DNA from: Tetraselmis striata
Taxonomy: Eukaryota > Chlorophyta > Chlorodendrophyceae > Chlorodendrales > Chlorodendraceae
Reading direction: 5' to 3'
Assembly (NCBI GenBank): GCA_006384855.1
Contig: VCJN01003490.1
Span: 145,483 to 209,482 of the forward strand
DNA: 64,000 nucleotides
Part shown: positions 1 to 9,499 of the stretch, in pieces
How positions within the stretch are numbered: position 1 is the first letter of the stretch
Layout: every line of letters begins with the position of its first letter
The notes under the pieces: generated by a model
What the model was told of the DNA's origin: nothing
Databases searched by the model: none
What the model saw: the letters and a program-made list of their open reading frames with translations, nothing else
Translations under genes and position numbers: made by a program

Positions 1-1500
1 CGACATGTATTTCGACCGAAGTATATAACCGGGCCTGTATCGATTTCGTTCAGCTGATACTTGTTGCTGATTGCGACGGAAGTCACACGGAAGTAATACG
101 GAAGTCACGCGGGCTCGCTGCTCTGCGACGGCTCATCATATCCGCTGCACTGATGCTGCTGTTGTCGCCGCAGTGCCACCGGCACGCGCGCCCGGGCCGG
201 CCGCGACGCATCGACGTGATGCTGAACCGCAGCTAATCCTTAGAAGTGGTCGCTGCTAACTTCCTGACCCTGTCTCTCAGAGTTCGCCACTTTGCTCTTG
301 AAACTCGAAACACCAGCAGACACCGTTGTGTAGTATCAGGGGTGAGACTGGCACATCATAGGGGATATCTGCAGCACATTGGCGCAGTGCCAGTTGCAAT
401 GCAGGCCCGCACGTGCCCCGCTGCTGGACGGGTTGCCGCGGGGTTCTCCGGGCGGCACCGCCCGGCGGCGCCACCGCGAAGGTGGGTCGCTGTTATCATA
501 GCCCGAATTACGGATAGTTCTTTACCAACTTCCAGTTATTTGTTTTCTTCTCAAGAATCAACCGGGCTACTGCGTGCCGAATATCCAGCAAGGAGCATGC
601 CGAATATATTTTGCTCCGACCGCCCCGCTGCCGCAGCTGCTGCTGCTGTGTCGTTGGGAAAAAAAAGCGCGGCCGTTGTGTCGTCCCACCTACCGCCCCC
701 TTCCCCTGATCCCCCTCCCTTTCCTCACTGGATCACTCAGGCTGGCGTGTCGGTGCATGAGCAGGTTCAGGCTGTGCTGCGTGTCTTCCGCTGCCGCACG
801 GGTCGACGCCTCGTCGGCGGGGGGCGGTAGAGAGGCGGAAAAGGCGGCCGGTGATGCGGGCTCGGAGCGCCGCCGCCGCAAGTTCCAATGCGGCCGAGGG
901 GGCGGGGATAAGGGTCGGCGCGGCGGTCGTAATCAGGAAGAAACTCAGGTGCGAGCCGGCTGACAGGGTGGTGCTCGAACCGATCTCCTATTAGCGCTAC
1001 TGGTTGGCTGCGGCGCCAGCCCTATGCGCGGCCAGCGGGTTCTCTGTCCTCCGATATGGCAGCGCACGTTCGCACCACTGTCACAAATAATGCGACCACA
1101 TTGTCGCTCGACGCATGTGAGCAAGTACCAGTAGCGACATGCACTCGTGACGTTATGCGTGCAGTGGTGTAGGGCAACGTCGCACCAGCTCCCCCTCCTT
1201 GGTGTTTACATTCAAAAGGAAAGCTCTGGCTATATACCTAAGCGGGCATGATTGGTGCCGTCTGAGTATTGCTTCGGTGTGTTCCTACTGCACGAATATG
1301 TCAAATCTCCCCCTCCCTCTTCTCCCTCTCCCTCTGTTTCTCTGATCACGGTCCCCGAGGTACTCGACATGGTCAGTTGAGGGGGTGGGCAGGAGGTGCA
1401 AGGCTAGCGAGGGGTGCCTGCCCCTGACAGCATCGTCAGAGCTGCCCATAATGTGTTATTCAGGGCGTTTCGTGTCCTGCAATCCGCGCCCATTCCTCGC
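1..1500. other. No supported gene (1.5 kb)
   Basis: GC-rich, pyrimidine-rich sequence. Open frames here, the longest 246-830 on the plus strand, have biased composition (Arg/Ala/Pro) and show no domain I recognise. The stretch just left of 1.5 kb may hold 5' exons or the promoter of the following repeat-protein gene, but I cannot point to a splice junction or start codon. Confidence 0.4.
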
Positions 1501-1568
1501 CCATCCCTTCTCTCAGTCTGCTCGCCGGTAACGTACAGCGCAGCGCAGGGTCCCATGAATGCACGCAG

Positions 1569-4215
1569 GTGATTCCGGTCGCCCTAATATACTGGCATGC
1601 CTGGCTGCCCCTGAAGGGTGCATTCCACAGCAGCGGCGCTCGACATGCCGGGCAGCCGCCCGCGGACAGCAGCAGGCTGGCGGCCGTGCGGCTGAACAAA
1701 GAAATCCAGGAGCAGCCCAGCGTGGAGGCGCTGGACGCACTGCTGCGGGGCCGCCTGGGCGAGCTGGACCCCATCCACCTGTGCACCGCGGCCTCGCGGC
1801 TCGTAGCGCTCGCCCCGCGGCACGGCCCGTCCCCCGCCGCGCTGCCGCCCCTGCTGGCCGCCCTCGCTGGGACGGCCGCCGCCCAGGTCGGCGACTTCAG
1901 CGGCCGGCAGCTGGCCAGCCTGACGTGGGCCCTGGCGCGGCTGGGCTGGGACGGGCCGCGCGGCCAGCTGGAGCGGCTGCTGCTGGGCGTGGAGCTGGCA
2001 GCGGCAGAGCGGCTCGCCAGCGGCAGCATGACCCGCCCCACCGAGGTCTCGCTGCTGGCGTGGTCCTTCGCGCGGCTGGGCTACTCGCCGGACGCGTTCC
2101 TGGGGGAGCTGGAGGCGCTGCCGGACGGCGGGCGCGGGCTTCTGGCTCGGCTGCGCCCGCAGGAGGTGTCCAACCTGGCGTGGGCGCTGGCCCGGCTGCA
2201 GCGCACCGGTAGCCCACTGCTGCCGCCGCTCACGCAGCGCGCCGTCGAGGTGGTGCGGAGCACCTCCCGCCAGGTGAGATGCCGCTCACATCACCCGTGA
2301 AGGAGCATCTGGCATCTGGTGTCCCAAAAGCAGGGGGGAAGAGGGGCGGGGGGAGGGGGAGGGGGGGGGGGGGGGGGGGGGGTTCACCGTAACAGCGCTT
2401 TGGGTGTGCTATACACGATTTCTTGACTGTTAACCTGGAACTTTGTCATGATGCGCAACGAATACAGCATGGAATCTCCCATGCAATGGCGCAAAACAAA
2501 TCATTATTTTGGGAACCCAGTTAACTGTTACAGCAGTTTAGTCGGTGCGTGGAGATGTTCACGCACGTGGCGCCTCCCCCCCCCCCTCTCGCCCTCTCTT
2601 CCCCTCTCCCTGTGCCGGATCCGTGCTGAATGGCATCCACATGGTGACGTCACCCAGCTGCGCCACGGGCTGACACGGGGTACGTGCTGCTGCGATTCTG
2701 CCGCCGCAGGAGCTGTGCGTGATCGTGTGGGCATTTGCCAAGGTGGGGCACGCATCGCCCGCAGTGCGCGAGAACCTGATGCCCGAGGTGGCGTCGTTCG
2801 CAGCGCCGGCGCTGCACAAGTTCGGCGCGCGCGACCTGGCGATGCTGGCGTGGGGCGTCGGGAAGCTGCGCGTCAACACCGCGGGCCTGCTGGGGGGCAT
2901 CGCGGCCGAGTCGGCGGGGCGGCTGCGCGAGTTTTCGCCGCAGGGGCTGTCCAACCTGGTGTGGGCGCTCGCGCGCTGCGGCGTCGCGTCGCCGGGCCTG
3001 ATGGCGCCCCTCGCCGACGAGGTTTCGGAGCGCTCGCACCGCTTTTCGCCGCAGGGCCTCGCCAACCTCATCTGGGGCATCACCCAGATCGGCGACGTCG
3101 ACTGCCGGCATACCACCGCCGCGCTGGACGCGCTGGCGACCAGCACAGCCGCGGTGGTGCCGTCGTTGGCGGCCATGGAGATGTCCAATGTGGTGTGGGG
3201 ACTGGCGAAGCTCGGCCTCCGCTCGCTGGCCATCGACCACCTGCTGGACATTGTAGCCGCTGAGGCGGGCGCCCGCGGCGGCGAGTTCAGCCCGCAAGGT
3301 TTGGCAAACTTGGCGTGGGGCTTCGCCAAGCTCGGCATTGCCGGGGACGAGGAGGGCTTCGGCGTGGACGGCCAGCGCCTGCTCGGCCGCCTGTCGCCGC
3401 ACGCGCTGCGCCTCTCGCACCGCATGCTCCCCCTGGACATCAGCCACCTCACGTGGGCCCTCGCCCGCATCGGGCACTACGACGCCAAGCTGCTTGACGC
3501 GATGGCGCTGCGCGCCGCCGCCACGCTGGACGCCTTTTCCGCGCAGGCGATCGCCAACACGGTGTGGGGCCTGGCGTCGCTGGGCAAGTACAGCGCGCCG
3601 CTGCTCGACGCCGTGGCGGCCGCCGCACCGCGCCGCCTTGCCGAGTTTTCCAACCAGGGGCTGGTGAACCTGGCATGGTCCTTTGCGCAGCTCGATTACG
3701 TGTCGCCCAAGCCGCTATTTCGCGCGGTGGCGCGCGAGGCGGACGGCCGCGTGGGCGGCATGTCCCCGCTGGGCGTCGCGAGCCTCGTGAACTCGTTCGC
3801 CGACCTGTACATCACCGACCGGCGCCTGTTTGAGGCGGTGGACAGCACGGTGCAGGCGCGGCTGGCCGAGTTCAAGCCGCAGCATGCGGAGCGCCTCATG
3901 ACAAGCTACGCGCGCCTCGGCTACAGGTCCGCGGCGGCGCTGCCGCTCCTGGGACAGGCAGCCGAAGGCGCCATCGCGAGCGCGATTACGGCCACGCAAA
4001 CGTTTGGCGCGCGCCAGCGCTGGAGCCAGGCGCAATGCATGCACTACACCGCCCTCATGGTCGAGGTCTTCACCAGCGGCGGCCTGCCCAATTTGCCCAA
4101 TCTGTCAGAGGACATAGACGCGGCGTGGGATGACAGCATCGCCCAAAGCGGCAGGGACGTGTCACCCCGCGGCATGCATCGCAAAAGTGGCGGCGCTGCC
4201 AGGCGCAGGGCATAG
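1569..4215 (+). CDS. Octotricopeptide/heptatricopeptide-like repeat protein, two exons seen
   Basis: Two exons join in phase: about 1569-2273 (donor CAG|GTGAGA) and 2710-4215 (acceptor CCGCAG|GAG). The product has roughly 14 copies of a 37-40-residue helical repeat whose core reads FSPQGLANLAWGFAKLG, starting near DFSGRQLASLTWALARLG in exon 1 and ending near FKPQHAERLMTSYARLG. Such OPR/HPR repeat proteins are known RNA-binding factors for organellar transcripts in algae and relatives. The RAP domain often found at the C terminus of these families is not visible; the tail after the last repeat is about 90 residues. The true start is unresolved: the frame is open upstream of residue 1 and a further 5' exon with a transit peptide is likely. 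Confidence is high in the repeats and the splice, low in the 5' end. Confidence 0.82.
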
Positions 4216-5040
4216 CCGCTTCTGCGCGCCCATCTGCACAGCGGTTTCGCAGGGATGGCGAATTCGGTATTACTTTTTCTCGGACACACTCACATCAGAA
4301 GCCTAATCCCCCGCATTGGTTTGAACAAGGGTCGTGCTGAGCAACGTACAGTCCAAGCGATGACCTGGAACAAGTTCCGACCTGATGCATTGAACCTGCA
4401 GTATTGAGCAATTTGGCGAAGGGCTCATGTTCACCATGTGTCACGAGTATACAGCATTCCACGATATCCTTGACAAGCACAGGAAATTGCCAATATTATG
4501 CTGCGGGAGGCTGCAGTTCCTGGTGTACCATTTCATGCTGAAGAAAATGGCTGAATACACCTGTCTAGTGAAGCGATTGATTGTTTGTCGAGCAGTTTGA
4601 CTTTCAACGGGACCCTGCTTTGCACTGTAGATGTAGAGTGCTGCGGGTTTATCGCCAATGAGTACCAAGTTAACGATACGCGGCACAATAAGCATACATA
4701 CCGTGCTACCCGTGTTGCATTACTAGATTAAATGATGTCCAGTTTCGATGATCGTCGCACTGCGAGATTATAAGGGGCACCTGCACCTACATGTGTCAAC
4801 TGGCTATCACAATAACAGAATGCCACGTCGTACAAGGAATGACGATGTTACAGACATGTGTATATCATCGACATACATGTCGATTCACTTAATCTATCCC
4901 TTCAGTGATTGTTCTTTCAAGCCGCGGAGAATATGAAGGGCCACAGCTGCACATGCACCTCGCGGTCCCACCAAACATGTGTAATTGTGCTGTTACATCG
5001 ATGGAAATGTAATGCATATGTAAATACATATTCAGGTGCT
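4216..5040. other. Intergenic, no supported feature
   Basis: AT-richer sequence following the repeat-protein stop codon. It should include that gene's 3' untranslated region. The open frames (for example 4441-4695 minus, 4748-4936 plus) are short and show no recognisable domain. Confidence 0.5.
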
Positions 5041-6437
5041 ACAGCAGCCCACAAACGTTTCTGCATGTTTTTATGGGTGTGATTTGGGGTTGGTCGCTTC
5101 TAGTCGGTAACCCCACGCATAGTCTACGCCGTTGCAGCCATTGCGAGGATAACTATGAAAGAGCGTGCACATGGTGTGCTACGGCCAATGCGACGGCGCG
5201 CGTGGCACGCGCGGCGCCTGTTCTGCGGCACTACCAGTGTAGCAAGTCTTGCACAGCCGGGCTGTGAACGGTTTGAGCGCACGGCACGGTGACATTTGGA
5301 CGTAAACAACCATGTTTTTCTCCCATGGTCGCCAAGATACATGTGTTGGCCACCTAGCCCATGCCGCGCGGCGCATGGTTTGGAGTCTATGGTCAGCTAG
5401 CGGGCTGCATGCGACATTTGCAAACTACATCATGTTCGCCCTGCAAGAAGCGGTAGCATTGCAACCACATTTTACTTCATAACATTTTTATCAGGTTGGG
5501 CTGTATGTTAGTGCGATGGAATGCCCGTGACCTGCGTAACCTGAAAGCCCGTTGGAAAGCGCAGGTCACGGGCTTTCCAACACACTAATTGACAGCCCAA
5601 TGCAATTAAACGTCGAAATGTCATGGCATGTTAAAGTTAACCCCCCCCCCCCCCCCCCCCCTGTTCTGGTATCCCAGCCAGCCCACTCACTGTGGATGGG
5701 GGCGCATGATGGGGGCATGTAATGTGCCCTTCCACGCAAGCTCCCAGGCGCGAGGACCCCTTTGATAGGTCTCCATCGCGCGGACCCCGTCATCATTTTG
5801 GCTTTTCCCCTTGGATGGTGGGTGACATGTGTTACAACATGCGTGCAGAGATGTGCAACAGTGGCGACATTGTTGACGAGGGGCTCGACCAGCCCACGCT
5901 TAGCCTACGGTGCGGGCGGTATAAGCATGCACCTATGCAATCGAAGGCACTTTATGTGTGCTACTTTCACCCAGCAAGGCGGGGCCAGCGGTGCTTATCT
6001 TGCAGCTTGGAAAATTGTGGGATGATTGGCCCCATCACGACGGCGGCATTACTGGCACACTCTCATGGATATGCCATGCATTGCATCGGTAGCGTGCATG
6101 GATTGGCATCAAGCTCGGTCGTCTTACAGCGCATGCATACGTCCACCCACCACCGGCAGCGCGCGGACATATGCGACGGATGGAAACTACGCCGCCAACA
6201 AGTTGCCCCCTATTCATCGCCCGTTTTTTTCTGTGGTTTTAGCCATGTGCCAGACAATGCCATTGCCGAAGAATAATTCTAAAAGTGCGAGAACCGGGAG
6301 AAACGGCTGCCTCCTTGGCGTAGGAGGCTTGCATACCCTATATTACAACGCTCCGTGGCCCCGTGGCCCCATGGCTTAGGCACCAAGGCGAGGATGCGCG
6401 CGGATTTCTGTGAGCAAAGACCTTTGTGGGCTGCTGT
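5041..6437. mobile_element. 1.4-kb terminal-inverted-repeat element, copy 1
   Basis: The stretch is bounded by ACAGCAGCCCACAAA (5041-5055) and its reverse complement TTTGTGGGCTGCTGT (6423-6437). A second copy, recognisable over almost its full length, lies at 17779-19149. Similarity between the copies continues about 26 bp past the right inverted repeat (to about 6463), so the right boundary may be slightly further out. The open frames inside are conserved between copies only as DNA and resemble no transposase, so this is probably a non-autonomous DNA transposon. It contains a poly-C run (5641-5662) absent from copy 2 and an internal hairpin around 5480-5615. I could not fix a target-site duplication, so the superfamily is undetermined. 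Confidence 0.7.
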
Positions 6438-6525
6438 ATACATTTAGCGTAGCCGTACACAACAATTCTGTATCACTTTCTACAGGATTTCACAGGCGGA
6501 TACAGCAAGTATGTATTCTGTCACT

Positions 6526-7924
6526 CACGGATTTTGCTCCGACACGGTCGCTCTGGGCTAGCTCTAGCAAGTCGGGGCGCTCTGCGGCTCCCCCGCTGCT
6601 TGCCGGCTGTCCCGCGATGCGCTCCCCGGAACCGGAGCCATGTGCCCCATCTCCACCAACAACGCGGTCACGAGCCGTCAATTGGGCCAACGATGTTGCA
6701 AGCTCGCGCATCAATGTAGACTGGGCCTTCACGTCTGCGTGTAGCGACTTGAGCGTCGGCTCAACAACGGGTTCTTCTCCATCTGGCATGGTAACGCACG
6801 GATGTACGGATGAGAATATCACACTCGAGTGGTGAGCCGGGTGCTGTCTTGAACAATCTGGGGTGACCTTGCCCGCAACAGGTTACGAGACAGTTTTAAC
6901 ATCGCTGCGTGTAACGCAGCGAGAACTGGAAGATGGGAGGCTCAACTGTTATGGCTGCTTTTATGTCTACTCGTGCTGCACCCCAAAAAGGGCGCAACAA
7001 CAGTTGCCTAGTTCCCGTACCACTGAGCAGCGCCGGCCGGCCGGCCGATGTTGGGCTTTTTGGGTATGGCAGTATCCGCGGGAACACGGTTGCTGTTGAT
7101 ACCACCATTGCCCCTATCCTCGGCGTGTCAAGCTTGGATCCAACGACTGCTTTGCGGGCTGCAGAGCGCCACAAAATTCAGAAGTATGACGAGGGTGCCC
7201 GACGAGGGTGTCTGACGAGGGTGATCCAACGCCGCTGGCATGCTTCGCTTTGTTCCTTTCGCCGTTTCCGAGTTCGGCTCGCTGGACCCGCACGCCGAGG
7301 CTTTCTTGGTGGAGCTCGCGAAAGCTAGCCACACACACACTGGCCAAAAACTCGGCCAACTCTTTTTTTTCTCGCCCCCGGGACAGGACTGGCACCAGTG
7401 AAACCCTTGCAGCGTCTCTACGACGGCCGTTTAGGCAGCAATCCAGTTACGGAAGCCCTGGGTAGGCGACGCTCTAGCTCTTGTCTGCGTGGCGCCGCCG
7501 TTTCTCCTTGCTCATCAACATGGCACATGCAGACAACGGTCTTGGCGGGGTCGCGGCCGCGCGTGCGGCACGTGATGGTGCGTCGCGTCGCTCGTCGGCA
7601 TGTGTTGCTATGACCTGGGTCATTGGCTGCAAGCGTCCTCGCCGCGGCTGATAGCCTACCCCGGGGCGGGGGTCCCTTTGGTTCCTGGCAGCTAAGCGAC
7701 TTCGTGGTTCCCTTGGCTCCTTCTTGGTTCTTGGCTCCCTGTCCTCCTGCTCGACCTTGGTTTCAGGCTTATGTCTCTCTTTTGCTGGCAACCTTTCATA
7801 GTTGCTGTTAGTTCTGTTTGTGGTGCGCATTTGTGGAAGCCCTGATGTAATAAATAACTGAGCAGCACTTGTAGCTGAAAAGCGGTTAGGTCAAGGGAGG
7901 AAACCCGTAAACTAATTTAGATCA
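6526..7924 (-). mobile_element. Truncated tyrosine-recombinase (YR) element, copy 3, split by a LINE
   Basis: Read on the minus strand, this begins at the same terminus as the other YR elements (TGATCTAA, 7924) and runs through the A-type repeat into the first part of ORF1. It then breaks off near 6526 within the sequence coding for GAKSVSD. The ORF1 start is visible (frame 6822-6490, with MPDGEEPVVEPTLKSLHADV). The downstream recombinase and right-hand repeats are absent. A LINE-B copy (7032-7856) sits inside the A repeat, flanked by the 10-bp duplication ACTGAGCAGC, which belongs to the YR element's own sequence. Confidence 0.85.
7032..7856 (+). mobile_element. LINE family B, 5'-truncated copy (825 bp)
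   Basis: Flanked by a perfect 10-bp target-site duplication, ACTGAGCAGC (7022-7031 and 7857-7866). In interrupted plus-strand frames the 5' part encodes the end of a LINE protein: RPADVGLFGYGSI, then VDTTIAP, KIQKYDE and FVPFAVSEFGSLDPHAEAF. This looks like the C-terminal restriction-like endonuclease region of RLE-type LINEs. About 400 bp of 3' untranslated sequence follows, ending AAGCCCTGATGTAATAAATA with no poly-A. The same 3' end is shared by the copies at 8346-8551 and 25670-25743, each cut at a different 5' point, as expected for target-primed reverse transcription. Frameshifts make it non-functional. Confidence 0.8.
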
Positions 7925-8290
7925 GAATAATCTCGGAGCCTTCCCTCTCGACAACATGCACCCCCTGCTGTTGCTTTTGTTGTATATAGCGCTTGATCTC
8001 TGCGCTAGCGACTTGTATTTTACGGTTGTCGCGTCGATTGAAAACGACCGGAACATATTTTAATATCAGTCATCGTCACCCTCGCTCGCGTCAGCAGTGC
8101 TGATGTAAAATAATGCTTGGCTGCGCTGACGCGCGAGCGAGCTACAGGTACTCGTACCAGGTACTTCCCCTCGTACAGGACACACGGATAAGGAAGAATT
8201 TGTGCGCGTTATAATTAGATCTTTTAGGCCACTTCCCGAGTATTTTGGTATTTCGGTATTTCCGGCCTCAAGTACCGAAATACTCGTACG
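7925..8290. other. No supported feature
   Basis: AT-rich spacer between the YR-element terminus and the SINE. It holds short palindromic stretches around CGAGTATTTCGG-type words and no coding signal. Confidence 0.4.
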
Positions 8291-8296
8291 ACCCCC

Positions 8297-8790
8297 AGCG
8301 CACATCCCTTGTCCGCTCGGTTGAGCGGTCGTCTCGTACGGGAGATATTTTATGTTACATCAGGGCTTTCACAAAAGCGCACTACAACAGAACTAACAGC
8401 AACTATGAAAGGTTGCCAGCAGAAGAGAGACATAAGCCTGATAAATCGAGCAGGAGGACAGGGAGCCAAGAACAAAGAAGGAGCCAAGGGAACCACCAAG
8501 TCACTTAGCTGCCAGGAACTTAAGGAACCCCCGCCCCGGGGTAGGCTATCAGTACGGGAGAGGTCCCGGTATTGATTCCCGGTCGATATGTATTTCGGCA
8601 ATACCGTCCCGGCGTGTCCTGGGATACCCGGATGATGCATTAGGTCGCTAGTCGCCCCTCGGGGTTCTGATGAGGCAATGGTCTTAAGGGCTATATGCCA
8701 CACATACGACTGCAGTTGGCGCAAGAGGTCAAGTGATGAGGCGCCTTCGGCCGATGTCCCGGCCGGGGCGAACTTTACTTTTACTTTACT
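8297..8790 (+). mobile_element. tRNA-like SINE, copy 1, split by LINE-B
   Basis: The head reads ATCCCTTGTCCGCTCGGTTG (A-box region), continues to the B-box-like GGTATTGATTCCCGG, and matches the copies near 32 kb. A LINE-B (8346-8551) lies between the A and B boxes with the 10-bp duplication GTACGGGAGA. The body and tail (GGCTTCGGCCGATG, then a CTTTTA-rich tail) follow to about 8790. The head resembles a tRNA, but the arms do not close into a convincing tRNA, so this is a tRNA-derived retroposon and not a tRNA gene. Confidence 0.8.
8346..8551 (-). mobile_element. LINE family B, short 5'-truncated copy (206 bp)
   Basis: Read on the minus strand, this matches the last about 205 bp of the 7032-7856 copy, from TGATAGCCTACCCCGGGGCG to the shared end CCCTGATGTAACATAAAATA. 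It is flanked by GTACGGGAGA at 8336-8345 and 8552-8561. Removing it and one duplication restores the SINE head as it appears in the other copies, which proves the order of events. Confidence 0.85.
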
Positions 8791-9001
8791 CAAACCCCGG
8801 AATCGGCGGCAAAGTATTTGAGTATTTCTTATTGGAAGTCGGAATCCTTAACACTAAAAATTACATGAGCTAGCAGCAGAAGGCGATATCGGAAATCACC
8901 AAAGAAAAGGGCAATCAGAAAGGCCCTCTACATCGACTGCGGGGTGGAAGCAGCAACATGAGAAGACGTGGAGTGGGCACGAGCACACGCATCAGACTTG
9001 G

Positions 9002-9413
9002 TGTTAGGCTCTAGCTTAAGCCTGTTCTTTAGGCCCTTTAGGATGCAGCGGAAGGATTTAGAAAGTATGGCCAATCTCTTCTGGTTACAGGGGTTCCTGG
9101 GTTATAGTTCTGTCTCTGAATTCTGCCTAGTAGACTTGTCCGAGGCGGTATTTATACCCGCCGAGGTCATAGTCATACCTGTGCTATGTTAGCCGGGTGT
9201 CATGGGATACCCGTGCTGTGTTAGCCACGTAAGGCTTGAGTCAGAGAACTCTAGAGAATTCCAGAACAGTCTTCGGCCTTATACTACTAATATTTACGCC
9301 CGCAATACTAATATGTACAGCGACTCCGCGGATGCGTAGTCGTACTACCTTTGCGGGGGTTATACCTGCTAGTATAGCAGAACATTATGGCTATAGGGAA
9401 ATGGAGTATAACA
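9002..9413 (-). repeat. 3' LTR of the Ty3/gypsy element (left copy)
   Basis: A 412-bp repeat beginning TG and ending CA on both strands. By eye it is identical to the right LTR. The flanking duplication CTTGG occupies 8997-9001. On the minus (coding) strand it starts TGTTATACTCC and is immediately preceded by a polypurine tract. Confidence 0.95.
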
Positions 9414-9424
9414 CTCTCTCCCCC
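9414..9424 (-). promoter_or_regulatory. Polypurine tract
   Basis: On the minus strand GGGGGAGAGAG directly abuts the 3' LTR. This is the expected primer for plus-strand synthesis. Confidence 0.8.
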
Positions 9425-9499
9425 TTAAGCACAAGCGTCCTCGCTGTGCAGGTGTCACAGAACTACAGGAAACTACAGTCTTGGTCTTGATTCTGAAGT

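Noticed and set aside
246-830. 194-codon ORF near the left edge
   Set aside because: Biased composition, no motif, overlapped by other frames; no splice or start evidence.
2559-3477. Long minus-strand ORFs over the repeat-protein gene
   Set aside because: High GC content keeps antisense frames open; no domain, while the plus strand has clear repeats and splice sites.
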